A stretch of 64,000 bases of DNA, from positions 1 to 64,000 of the forward strand of contig JAKFVL010000012.1 in assembly GCA_021732215.1 (NCBI GenBank), given 5' to 3'. Source of the stretch: Hyphomicrobiales bacterium (GTDB lineage: Bacteria > Pseudomonadota > Alphaproteobacteria > Rhizobiales > Xanthobacteraceae). Shown here piece by piece: positions 16,849 to 24,799 of this stretch. The notes below the pieces were generated by a model. The model had not been told where the DNA came from, did no database searches, and worked only from the letters and a program-made list of their open reading frames with translations. The position numbers and the translations under genes were made by a program. Positions within the stretch are counted from its first letter, which is position 1. Each line of letters starts with the position of its first letter.

Positions 16849-17805
16849 ATGCGCCTGCGCTGTGCCATTCTCGACGACTATCAAAACGTGGCCTTGAAGC
16901 TGGCCGACTGGACGGCGCTGAAGGACAAGATCGACATCACCGTCTTCAATGCGCCGTTCGCCTCGGTGGCCGATGCCGCCGCCCAACTGAAGGATTTCGA
17001 GATCATCTGCGCGATGCGCGAACGCACACCATTCGGAAAAGACGTCATAGCTAACCTGCCGAAACTGAAGCTGCTGGTAACATCCGGCATGCGCAATGCG
17101 GCGATCGACATTCCAGCCGCGACCGAGCGCGGGATCGTCGTCGCCGGAACCGGCGGCGTCGGCAATCCGACCGCCGCTCTCGCCATCGGCCTGATGCTGG
17201 AACTGACCCGCAAGATCGGCTTCGAGAACGCCCGCATGAAAGCCGGCGAGGCCTGGCAATCGACCATCGGCGAGGACCTCGACGGCAAGACGTTCGGAGT
17301 CGTCGGCCTCGGCAAGCTCGGCCAGAAAGTCGCGGAGATCGCCAAGGCGATTGGCATGAACGTGCTGGCCTGGAGCACGAACCTCACGCCGGAGGCTTGC
17401 GCCGCGGCGGGCGTGACTTATGCGACCAAGGAACAGTTGTTCTCGCAGGCCGATGTCATCAGCGTCCATGTCGTGCTATCGGCGCGCTCGCGTGGCTTGA
17501 TCGGCCGCGACGATCTGCGGCGGATGAAACCGACGAGCTATCTGATCAACACCGCGCGTGCGCCGATCATCGATGAAGATGCGCTGATCGAGGTGCTGCG
17601 CGAGAAAAGGATCGCAGGCGCCGGCCTCGACGTGTTCCCGGTCGAACCGCTGCCGGTCGATCACCCGTTGCGCAAGCTCGATAACGCCGTGCTGACGCCG
17701 CACCTCGGCTACGTCACGGAAGAAACCTATCGGCGCTTCTACGTCGAGACGGTCGAAGACGTCGCCGCTTGGCTCGAAGGCAAGCCGGTGCGCGTGCTGA
17801 GCTGA
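16849..17805 (+). CDS. D-2-hydroxyacid dehydrogenase family protein (NAD-dependent)
   Basis: 318 aa. The Rossmann domain contains FGVVGLGKLGQKVA (153-158 is GLGKLG). Catalytic Arg lies in NTARAPIIDEDAL, Glu in GLDVFPVEPLP and His in LTPHLGYVTEE, the Arg-Glu-His set of the family. The substrate is undetermined: glyoxylate, hydroxypyruvate, phosphoglycerate and similar are possible. It stands alone and is followed by a strong terminator. The glyoxylate theme elsewhere in the window makes a glyoxylate/hydroxypyruvate reductase thinkable, but nothing in the gene proves it. Confidence 0.88.
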   Translation: MRLRCAILDDYQNVALKLADWTALKDKIDITVFNAPFASVADAAAQLKDFEIICAMRERTPFGKDVIANLPKLKLLVTSGMRNAAIDIPAATERGIVVAGTGGVGNPTAALAIGLMLELTRKIGFENARMKAGEAWQSTIGEDLDGKTFGVVGLGKLGQKVAEIAKAIGMNVLAWSTNLTPEACAAAGVTYATKEQLFSQADVISVHVVLSARSRGLIGRDDLRRMKPTSYLINTARAPIIDEDALIEVLREKRIAGAGLDVFPVEPLPVDHPLRKLDNAVLTPHLGYVTEETYRRFYVETVEDVAAWLEGKPVRVLS

Positions 17806-17823
17806 CGCCAACACCCTGAAACG

Positions 17824-17856
17824 AAAATGCCCGGCTTGTTGCCGGGCATTTTGTAT
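17824..17856. terminator. Rho-independent terminator after the 2-hydroxyacid dehydrogenase gene
   Basis: Stem AAAATGCCCGGC (17824-17835) / GCCGGGCATTTT (17841-17852), loop TTGTT. A-rich and T-rich flanks make it usable in both directions; it lies between convergent genes. Confidence 0.88.
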
Positions 17857-17898
17857 TTCAGACAGTGTATTTCAGACTTTGTATTTCAGACAGTGTAT
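17853..17898. repeat. short tandem repeat of TGTATTTCAGAC
   Basis: TGTATTTCAGAC appears three times (about 17853, 17869 and 17880), followed by a fourth partial TGTAT. It lies between the terminator and the stop of the L,D-transpeptidase gene. No function is apparent; it looks like local slippage. Confidence 0.7.
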
Positions 17899-17904
17899 CC
17901 GGGT

Positions 17905-19092
17905 TTATCGGATCGTAACCGGCGCCGGCAGCGGCGGAACAGACGTCGGTCCGGTGCCCGGGAGATTGCCCTGATAGCCGGGTGCATTCGATGCGACATT
18001 ACCCTGCGGCAATGGGGCCGGAATACCCTGAGGTGGATAGTCCTGGCTGCTTTGCAACTGAACCGGATCGGCGGCTGCGGTGTTCGCCGGAATCGGCGGC
18101 TTGCCGCCCGGCAGCACGACAACGCGGGTGCCGACCTTCACGCGCTCGAACAGATCGGCCACGTCATCATTGAGCATACCGATACAGCCCGACGAGACAA
18201 ACTGGCCGATCGTCGAAGGCTGGTTGGTGCCGTGAATGCGATAAACCGTATTGCCGAGATACATCGCGCGCGCGCCCATCGGATTGCCCGGACCGCCCGC
18301 CATGAAGCGCGGCAGATAAGGCTGACGCTCGATCATCTCGGTCGGCGGATGCCAATCCGGCCACTCCGCCTTGCGGGTCACCTTCTGCGAACCGGCCCAG
18401 GTAAATCCGTCACGTCCGACGCGCACGCCGTAGCGGATCGCGCGGCCGTTGCCGAGGACGTAATAGAGATGCGTGTTCGACGTATCGACCACGATGGAGC
18501 CGGCGGGCTCCTTGGTCTGGAACGAAACTTCCTGCTTGCGCAGATGCGGCGGCAGTTCCTTGACCGGACCTGACTCAGGCTGCTCGTCGGCGGGCAGCGA
18601 CATTACCGACTGCCGATCGTTGCCCTGCGGCTGCTGAATCGAACCTGTCACCGCTCCATAAGATCCGACACCTTCCGGCGGACGCAGTACGCCATCGCGC
18701 GGCGCGCCATATCCGGGCTGCCGGTCAGGGCGATCCGAATAGATCACCGGCGGCGGACCTGCCGGCTGGCCATAGCGCGGGTCGTTGGGCGACAGCACCG
18801 GACCAAGCGGCGCGGCATTGGCTGCAGGGCGGCCATAGCGCGGATCGTCAGGTGACAGCACCGGACCAAGCGGGGCACGGCCCAGGCCGGGAGGCGGCAG
18901 AGCAGCAGGGTTCTGCGAGAGCGGGGTGTCGTCGTCGTCGAGCGCGTCGAAATCAGGCACAGCACTGGACGGGCCGCGATACGGCTGGTTCGAATAGCCC
19001 GGAGGCTGCTGATAAATCTGGGCAACAGCCGGCACAGCCGCCGAACCCAACGCGACCGTGGCGAAAACCGCCAAAATGCTCTTGTTCATCAT
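17905..19092 (-). CDS. L,D-transpeptidase (YkuD domain) with Pro-rich N-terminal region
   Basis: 395 aa: signal peptide (LAVFATVALGSAAVPAVAQ), about 170 residues of Pro/Gly-rich linker, a YkuD domain, and a Pro-rich tail. Catalytic site: YRIHGTNQPSTIG followed by SSGCIGM with the nucleophilic Cys; the usual Arg after SSGCI is Gly here. The enzyme forms 3-3 crosslinks or anchors proteins to peptidoglycan in the periplasm. The linker holds two copies of APLGPVLSPxDPRYGxPA about 18 residues apart. Confidence 0.9.
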   Translation of the reverse strand: MMNKSILAVFATVALGSAAVPAVAQIYQQPPGYSNQPYRGPSSAVPDFDALDDDDTPLSQNPAALPPPGLGRAPLGPVLSPDDPRYGRPAANAAPLGPVLSPNDPRYGQPAGPPPVIYSDRPDRQPGYGAPRDGVLRPPEGVGSYGAVTGSIQQPQGNDRQSVMSLPADEQPESGPVKELPPHLRKQEVSFQTKEPAGSIVVDTSNTHLYYVLGNGRAIRYGVRVGRDGFTWAGSQKVTRKAEWPDWHPPTEMIERQPYLPRFMAGGPGNPMGARAMYLGNTVYRIHGTNQPSTIGQFVSSGCIGMLNDDVADLFERVKVGTRVVVLPGGKPPIPANTAAADPVQLQSSQDYPPQGIPAPLPQGNVASNAPGYQGNLPGTGPTSVPPLPAPVTIR

Positions 19093-19501
19093 GCCGCTTG
19101 TATAACCCCAAGCCTGTACCGGAACGTTAACGGCTCATTGGCCCACGATATAGGCGCATTCAAGACTTTTGGGGCAAAAATTCGGACCCGGAATCTGTGA
19201 CATTTTCGCGAGCGGACGGCATTTTTCCGGCCCGAAATGATGGTTCCGGCGCGCGCCTTAACCGCTGCAAATTTAACGAAATCGGCTGCGCACCTTGCGC
19301 TATTCTCATGTGAGTTGATTCGGGGCGGAACAACTTGAAGCAGTTCCAATCATCGGACCTTGCCCTCGCGGTTGCTCCTCAGGTGTATCCTTGCCAGTTG
19401 CGTGTGTGTTGCTTCCCGTTGCGTATCGGCGTTCAGCGTTTTCATGAGCTCAAACGCCATCGCGTGACCCATCGCATGCGAGAGGCCGGACATCACAGGC
19501 A
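19093..19501. other. 409-base intergenic region
   Basis: Divergent promoters for the L,D-transpeptidase gene and the 19502 gene must lie here. I see no gene, terminator or clear operator. Short overlapping open frames on both strands have no family features. Confidence 0.4.
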
Positions 19502-20329
19502 ATGCTCCCCGGATTGAGATTTCTTTTACTCGCCACAACCATGTCGGTTTCCGTACTGGTTTTTGCGCTCGGCGCGGCCGCGCTGCTGCGTGCAACTCAT
19601 GAGAGCTTCGCGACGCTGCCACAGCGGCGCGCGCCGCCGGAGCAGGTTTTTGTCAAGCAACAATACGACACAAGCCGGCCGGTGATCGCGCTGTTGCGCG
19701 CGGAGCCCGAACGCGACAAGACTGACGTTGCGGCGGCGCCGACCGCGCCCTCGCTGCCGGATCAACCGCCCGTTACGGCTGAACGCAAAACCGAAACGAA
19801 CAAGACCGAACCGAACATCGCCGAAACCCAATCGGCCTCGGCTGTTCAAGTGGCAGAAGCGCCAGCCACTGGAACCGATGTGTCAGCGCGCAACACCGTT
19901 GTTGCGCTCAATATTCCGGAGCTGCCGATGCCTCCGATGCCGGACGTCGCCTCGCTGCAGTCTGAAATCATGCGCAGCACCGAAAGGAAGGGCGTTGAGA
20001 TTGCAGCAGCGCCCGCGATTGAAACAACATCGCCTGCGGTGATGGACAGGCAACAACCGGTGGCCCTGCCAGACGGCGCAAAATCGGATGGATCTTCAAC
20101 ACAAAGAACTGCGGCATTGAGCGACGGCGGGACGGAAACAGAAAGACTGGCAGCCGAAGCCAAGAAGGCCGAGGCATCGGCCATTCGCATCCGCAATCAG
20201 CAAGCCGCCAAACGAGCCCGTGCGGCGAAAATAGCGGCACAACGGCGCGCCGCTGCGATCCGCGCACGCGCAGCTCAACAGAAGCAGCAAATTCAGCAGC
20301 CGTTCGGATTACCGTTCGGCACGAACTGA
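19502..20329 (+). CDS. membrane-anchored protein of unknown function with Ala/Arg-rich C-terminal helix
   Basis: 275 aa. One N-terminal hydrophobic segment (FLLLATTMSVSVLVFALGAAALL, about 7-29) anchors it. Next comes a low-complexity Ala/Pro/Thr-rich periplasmic stretch, then a charged helical region, probably coiled coil (LAAEAKKAEASAIRIRNQQA and AKRARAAKIAAQRRAAAIRA). It ends QPFGLPFGTN. No enzyme motif. Similar orphan proteins are common in Bradyrhizobium-type genomes; the role may be structural. Confidence 0.6.
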   Translation: MLPGLRFLLLATTMSVSVLVFALGAAALLRATHESFATLPQRRAPPEQVFVKQQYDTSRPVIALLRAEPERDKTDVAAAPTAPSLPDQPPVTAERKTETNKTEPNIAETQSASAVQVAEAPATGTDVSARNTVVALNIPELPMPPMPDVASLQSEIMRSTERKGVEIAAAPAIETTSPAVMDRQQPVALPDGAKSDGSSTQRTAALSDGGTETERLAAEAKKAEASAIRIRNQQAAKRARAAKIAAQRRAAAIRARAAQQKQQIQQPFGLPFGTN

Positions 20330-20351
20330 TTCAATTCGGTTGAAACAGAAT

Positions 20352-21209
20352 CTAGGCGGGACCCGTCGCGATCGGCGGGCCATCCGCCATGCCCCATTCC
20401 GACCATGAGCCGTCGTACAGCGCGGGATTTTCGACGCCGAGCCGGTACAGCGCCAGCGTCAGCACGCCGGCGGAAACGCCCGAACCGCAACTTGTGACGA
20501 TAGGCGCATCCAGCGTCACGCCCGCACCGGAAAACGCCGCGCGCAATTCGTCGAGCCGCTTCATCCTTCCGGTCGCCGGATCAATCAGTGCACTGTAAGG
20601 CACGTTGCGGCTGCCCGGAATATGACCTGCACGCAGACCGGGACGCGGCTCCGGTACGCTGCCTTCATAGCGATTTTGTGCGCGCGCATCGATCACCTGT
20701 TCGGCCTTGCTCGCGACATTTGCGATCATCTGCTGCATGCTGCGGGTTCGTTTCGGATCGAACGCGGCCTTGAACGTTCCAGGTTTGGGGACTACCGCGC
20801 CGCTCTCGACGGGGCGACCTTCGGCGAGCCAGTTCTTCAGGCCGCCATCGAGCACGCGGACGTTCTGATGACCGAACGCCAGGAACATCCACCACGCCCG
20901 CGGCGCCGCCATCCAGCTCCCGGAATCGTAGATCACCACCGTGTCGGCATTGCTGACACCGAGCGCGCCCACGTCACGGCCGAACTGATCGGCCGACGGA
21001 TACATATGCGGCAGCGGATTCGCGTGATCCGAGACTGCATCGACATCGAAGAACACCGCGCCGGGAAGATGCGTCTTCAGATAATCGTCCTTCGGCAACG
21101 GCGTGATGCCCGGCAACTTGAACGATGCATCGATGACTTTGATATTCGCATCCTTGAGATGCGCAGCAAGCCATTCGGTGGAAACCAGGGGGTCTTGTGT
21201 TATGGTCAT
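20352..21209 (-). CDS. sseA: 3-mercaptopyruvate / thiosulfate sulfurtransferase (tandem rhodanese)
   Basis: 285 aa with two rhodanese domains. The second has the active-site loop CGSGVSAG with Cys241, the CGSGxxA type of mercaptopyruvate sulfurtransferase. Other family marks: LPGAVFFDVDAVSDHANPLPHM, YDSGSWMAAPRAWWMF and RAGHIPGSRNVPYSAL. It moves sulfur from 3-mercaptopyruvate to thiols or cyanide. The start at ATG 21209 (MTITQDPLVSTEWL) matches the family; the longer frame runs through a palindromic repeat. A single-domain rhodanese and a GFA protein lie upstream on the same strand. Confidence 0.92.
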   Translation of the reverse strand: MTITQDPLVSTEWLAAHLKDANIKVIDASFKLPGITPLPKDDYLKTHLPGAVFFDVDAVSDHANPLPHMYPSADQFGRDVGALGVSNADTVVIYDSGSWMAAPRAWWMFLAFGHQNVRVLDGGLKNWLAEGRPVESGAVVPKPGTFKAAFDPKRTRSMQQMIANVASKAEQVIDARAQNRYEGSVPEPRPGLRAGHIPGSRNVPYSALIDPATGRMKRLDELRAAFSGAGVTLDAPIVTSCGSGVSAGVLTLALYRLGVENPALYDGSWSEWGMADGPPIATGPA

Positions 21210-21236
21210 CGAATTTCCAATCATCGTCAGACGTTC

Positions 21237-21315
21237 GTCATTGCGAGGAGTAACGCGACGAAGCAATCCAGGATAAAGGCTCATTTCTGGATTGCTTCGC
21301 TCCGCTCGCAATGAC
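21237..21315. repeat. REP-like palindromic element, family A
   Basis: Arms GTCATTGCGAG..GAAGCAATCCAG and CTGGATTGCTTCGC..CTCGCAATGAC pair over most of their length. A second copy lies at 52978-53054. It separates the two rhodanese genes. Confidence 0.85.
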
Positions 21316-21327
21316 GCAGTGAATGAG

Positions 21328-21741
21328 TCATTTCGGCTTCTTCGGCTCGAACGCCTCGACCGTTCCGCCCGCGTCGCGCCACGCAGCAAAGCCGCCGCCG
21401 AGATGCGCCACCGGTTTCAATCCCATGTCCTGCGCCGTCTTCGCGGCCAGCGCCGAGCGCAATCCTCCCGCGCAATGAAAGATGAACTTCTTGTCTTGCT
21501 GGAAAACCGGCTTCGCATAAGGACTTTCCGGATCGATCCAGAATTCCAGCATGCCGCGCGTACATGGAAACGCACCGGGAATGCGGCCGTCGCGTTCGAT
21601 CTCGCGCGGATCGCGAATATCGACGATGACGACGTCACCTTTCGCCGCTGCATCCTTGACCTGCTGCGCATTCATCGTCTCGATTTCGGCATTGGCTTCG
21701 TCGAGCATGGTTTTGATGCCACGGCGGATGGTCTGGGACAT
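21328..21741 (-). CDS. single-domain rhodanese-like protein
   Basis: 137 aa. Rhodanese fold marks: VVIVDIRDPREIERDGRIPGAF and the active-site loop FHCAGGLRSALAA with Cys90. It is a small cytoplasmic sulfurtransferase or sulfur carrier. It lies 10 bases downstream of the GFA gene and upstream of sseA on the same strand, probably one transcript interrupted by the palindromic repeat. Confidence 0.9.
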   Translation of the reverse strand: MSQTIRRGIKTMLDEANAEIETMNAQQVKDAAAKGDVVIVDIRDPREIERDGRIPGAFPCTRGMLEFWIDPESPYAKPVFQQDKKFIFHCAGGLRSALAAKTAQDMGLKPVAHLGGGFAAWRDAGGTVEAFEPKKPK

Positions 21742-21751
21742 ATTACGATCC

Positions 21752-22153
21752 TTATTTCACTGGACCGGCCGCAAGTTGCGGAAGGTCGTCGGTGATCTCG
21801 AACCACGGCGCCTTGCTGGCGACATGAAGATGAATCTTGGGTCTGATACCGGGGTCGTCATCGAGTGCGCCAAGCGGCAAACCATACCGCGACGCATCGC
21901 TATCAAACTTGCTCAGGATCGGCGATCCACAGATGCGGCAGAAGCCGCGATGATTGCCGGGTGAGGATTCATAGAATGTCACCAAGCCTTCGCCTTCTAA
22001 CCACTCGAACTCGGGAGCCTTGACGCTGGCCCGGCTGCGAAACGCAGCGCCTTGAGCCTTGCGGCACATCGAACAGTGGCAATTCAGCGCACCGGAGAGC
22101 CGTCCGTTGATACGGTACTTCACTCCACCGCAAAGGCAACTTCCGCGGATCAT
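21752..22153 (-). CDS. GFA (glutathione-dependent formaldehyde-activating) family protein
   Basis: 133 aa zinc-binding beta protein: CLCGGVKY (C6, C8), NCHCSMCRK (C25, C27, C30) and GFCRICGSPI (C72, C75), the complete cysteine pattern of GFA/CENP-V proteins. The text HCSMCRKAQGAAF is typical. The family includes S-hydroxymethylglutathione synthase; most members have unknown thiol-adduct substrates. It is upstream of two rhodaneses in the same direction, hinting at thiol or sulfur chemistry. Confidence 0.88.
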   Translation of the reverse strand: MIRGSCLCGGVKYRINGRLSGALNCHCSMCRKAQGAAFRSRASVKAPEFEWLEGEGLVTFYESSPGNHRGFCRICGSPILSKFDSDASRYGLPLGALDDDPGIRPKIHLHVASKAPWFEITDDLPQLAAGPVK

Positions 22154-22174
22154 GCGCCTCTCCCTGCAGGCGTT

Positions 22175-23350
22175 TTACCGCGTCAGCTCTTTCATCGCGC
22201 CTTCCAGCCCTTCGAGCGTCAGCGGGAACATGCGTTCGTTGAGCAGGCGGCGGATGATCGTGGTGGATTCGGAATAATCCCAATGCTTGCGCGCCACGGG
22301 ATTGAGCCAGACCGTATGCGGATAGGTGCGCGTCACGCGCTCGAGCCAGACGTTGCCCGGCTCTTCGTTGACATGCTCCACCGAGCCTCCTGGCACCATG
22401 ATCTCGTAAGGCGACATCGACGCATCGCCGACGAACACGACCTTATAGTCATGCGGATATTTGTGCAGAATGTCCCAGGTCTGGGTGCGGTCGCTGAAGC
22501 GGCGTTTGTTCTGCTTCCACACGCCTTCATAAAGGCAGTTGTGGAAGTAGAAATACTCCATGTGCTTGAATTCGCTCTTCGCAGCGGAGAACAATTCCTC
22601 CACCTGCGCGATGTGCGAGTCCATCGAACCGCCGATATCGAAGAACACCAGCACCTTCACCGCGTTGCGCCGCTCGGGCCGCATATGCACGTCGAGATAG
22701 CCGTGGTTGGCGGTTTCGCGGATCGTGGTGTCGAGATCGAGTTCGTCCGGCGCCCCGGTGCGCGCGAATTTGCGCAGACGCCGCAGCGCGACCTTGATGT
22801 TGCGGATGCCGAGTTCGACGTTGCCATCAAGGTCCTTGAACTCGCGCTTGTCCCACACCTTCACCGCGCGGAAATTGCGGTTCTTCTCCTGCCCGATACG
22901 GATGCCTTCGGGATTGTAGCCGTTGTTGCCGAATGGCGAGGTGCCACCGGTGCCGATCCACTTGCTCCCGCCTTGATGGCGGCCCTTCTGCTCCTCGAGG
23001 CGCTTCTTTAGTGTCTCCATGAGCTTGTCCCAGCCCATGGCCTCGATCTGCTTTTTTTCTTCTTCGGTGAGATATTTCTCGGCGAGCTTCTTCAGCCATT
23101 CGGCCGGAATCTCCGCCTTCTCCATCGCGTCGAGCAGATTTTCCAGTCCCTTGAACACGGTGCCGAACACGCGGTCGAACTTGTCGAGATTGCGTTCGTC
23201 CTTCACCAGCGAGGCACGCGACAAATAGTAGAAATTTTCCACGGTCTGATCGGCGAGGTCGGCGTCGAGCGCTTCCATCAGCGTGAGGTATTCGCGCAGC
23301 GTAACCGGCACCTGCGCGTCACGCAGGGATGTAAAAAATTGCAGGAACAT
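22175..23350 (-). CDS. VWA-domain (CoxE-like) protein, partner of the MoxR ATPase
   Basis: 391 aa. An N-terminal helical region (MFLQFFTSLRDAQVPVTLRE, YFYYLSRASLVKDE-like) is followed by a VWA domain with the MIDAS motif DIGGS (238-242) and DYKVVFVGDASMSPYE. The family (COG3552-like) works with MoxR AAA+ ATPases as chaperone pairs for metal or cofactor insertion. The partner ATPase is divergently encoded at 23926. ATG 23350 is the family start; the longer frame to 23413 is unlikely. Confidence 0.9.
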   Translation of the reverse strand: MFLQFFTSLRDAQVPVTLREYLTLMEALDADLADQTVENFYYLSRASLVKDERNLDKFDRVFGTVFKGLENLLDAMEKAEIPAEWLKKLAEKYLTEEEKKQIEAMGWDKLMETLKKRLEEQKGRHQGGSKWIGTGGTSPFGNNGYNPEGIRIGQEKNRNFRAVKVWDKREFKDLDGNVELGIRNIKVALRRLRKFARTGAPDELDLDTTIRETANHGYLDVHMRPERRNAVKVLVFFDIGGSMDSHIAQVEELFSAAKSEFKHMEYFYFHNCLYEGVWKQNKRRFSDRTQTWDILHKYPHDYKVVFVGDASMSPYEIMVPGGSVEHVNEEPGNVWLERVTRTYPHTVWLNPVARKHWDYSESTTIIRRLLNERMFPLTLEGLEGAMKELTR

Positions 23351-23580
23351 GTTTTCAAAGTTGCCTGCCCATCCGCGTCCGTCAAGGGGCGCGGGCGCGC
23401 GAGTGGGCGGCAATTGTGCAGGACAGGCCGGACCGCACTGACCGCCTGCAATCGGCGCATCTGGACCGGCAGCATTTTTGCTTTAAACTTTTGATTGCCG
23501 TCCGGGACCCGCTGTGGGACCGGATCGAGGTCGCCAAAAATTGTCATTATTACAACGGCTTAAACAAGGGGGAACGTCAC

Positions 23581-23823
23581 ATGGGCATTATAGCGTGGCT
23601 TATTGTTGGTGCCATCGCCGGCTGGCTCGCCGGACTGATTGTCAAAGGCGGCGGCTTCGGCCTGCTCGGCAATATCGTTATCGGCATCGTCGGCGCCGTG
23701 GTCGCGGGCTGGTTGCTTCCGCGGCTCGGAATTGCCATCGGCGGCGGATGGGTTGCTGAAATCATCAATGCCATGATCGGCGCGATCATTGTGCTGGTCA
23801 TTCTCGCGCTGTTAAGACGCTAG
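23581..23823 (+). CDS. GlsB/YeaQ/YmgE-family small membrane protein
   Basis: 80 aa with MGIIAWLIVGAIAGWLAGLIV, GGGFGLLGNIVIGIVGAVVAG and a third helix at the C-terminus: the transglycosylase-associated (YeaQ/GlsB) pattern of three short helices rich in Gly. Often stress-induced; function unknown. GGGGGAAC lies before the ATG. It sits between the divergent VWA and MoxR genes with its own terminator. Confidence 0.9.
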   Translation: MGIIAWLIVGAIAGWLAGLIVKGGGFGLLGNIVIGIVGAVVAGWLLPRLGIAIGGGWVAEIINAMIGAIIVLVILALLRR

Positions 23824-23842
23824 AATGAGCTTTGAAGATGAG

Positions 23843-23872
23843 GACGACCGCCGTCAGGCGGTCGTCTGTTAT
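23843..23872 (+). terminator. Rho-independent terminator after the YeaQ-like gene
   Basis: Stem GACGACCGCC / GGCGGTCGTC (23843-23866), loop GTCA, then TGTTATTT. Confidence 0.85.
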
Positions 23873-23925
23873 TTAAGGTCAACGCCGCACCCGGCCGCGA
23901 CGGAAAAAGAGCAAGGCAAGGTCTG

Positions 23926-24768
23926 ATGAAATTTTCCGGCACGAAGAATTATGTCGCTACCGATGATTTGAAGATCGCCGTCAATGCCGCGATCGTGCTT
24001 GAACGCCCCCTGCTTGTGAAAGGCGAGCCCGGCACCGGCAAGACGGTGCTGGCGGAAGAAGTGGCAAAGGCGATCGGCGCACCGCTGATGACATGGCACA
24101 TCAAATCGACCACCAAGGCGCAGCAGGGTCTCTATGAATATGACGCGGTGTCGCGCCTGCGCGACAGCCAGCTCGGCGACCCGCGCGTTTCGGAGATCTC
24201 AAACTACATCAAGCGCGGCAAACTGTGGGACGCCTTCACTCATGGCAAGCGCCCTGTGCTGCTGATCGACGAAATCGACAAGGCCGATATCGAATTCCCC
24301 AACGATCTCCTGCTCGAGCTCGACCGCATGGAATTCCACGTCTACGAGACCGGCGAGACCATCAAGGCCGCGCAGCGCCCGGTGGTCATCATCACCTCGA
24401 ACAACGAAAAGGAATTGCCGGACGCATTCCTGCGCCGCTGCTTCTTTCATTACATCAAGTTTCCCGATCAGGAAACGATGGAGCAGATCGTCGATGTCCA
24501 TTTCCCGGATATCAAGAAGCGCCTCGTCTCGGAAGCGATGCGCATCTTTTTCGAAGTCCGCGACGTGCCAGGCCTGAAGAAAAAGCCTTCGACATCCGAG
24601 CTGCTCGACTGGCTCAAGCTGCTGCTCAACGAGGAAATGACGCCGGAGATGCTGCGCGAGCGCGATCCGCGCAAGCTGATTCCGCCGCTCCATGGCGCGC
24701 TGCTCAAGAACGAGCAGGACGTGCACCTGTTCGAGCGCCTCGCCTTCCTTAGCCGCCGCGAGGTCTGA
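23926..24768 (+). CDS. MoxR-family AAA+ ATPase
   Basis: 280 aa. Walker A GEPGTGKT (33-40), Walker B VLLIDEIDKA (111-120), sensor region VVIITSNNEKELPDAFLRRC with the arginine finger. It fits the CoxD/MoxR-like group that acts with VWA proteins as a metal-centre maturation or chaperone system. The VWA partner is encoded divergently at 22175-23350. The target complex is not in the window: no cox or mox structural genes are seen nearby. Confidence 0.92.
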   Translation: MKFSGTKNYVATDDLKIAVNAAIVLERPLLVKGEPGTGKTVLAEEVAKAIGAPLMTWHIKSTTKAQQGLYEYDAVSRLRDSQLGDPRVSEISNYIKRGKLWDAFTHGKRPVLLIDEIDKADIEFPNDLLLELDRMEFHVYETGETIKAAQRPVVIITSNNEKELPDAFLRRCFFHYIKFPDQETMEQIVDVHFPDIKKRLVSEAMRIFFEVRDVPGLKKKPSTSELLDWLKLLLNEEMTPEMLRERDPRKLIPPLHGALLKNEQDVHLFERLAFLSRREV

Positions 24769-24799
24769 CGACAAAGAATAACGACGGGGTTCAGCACGG

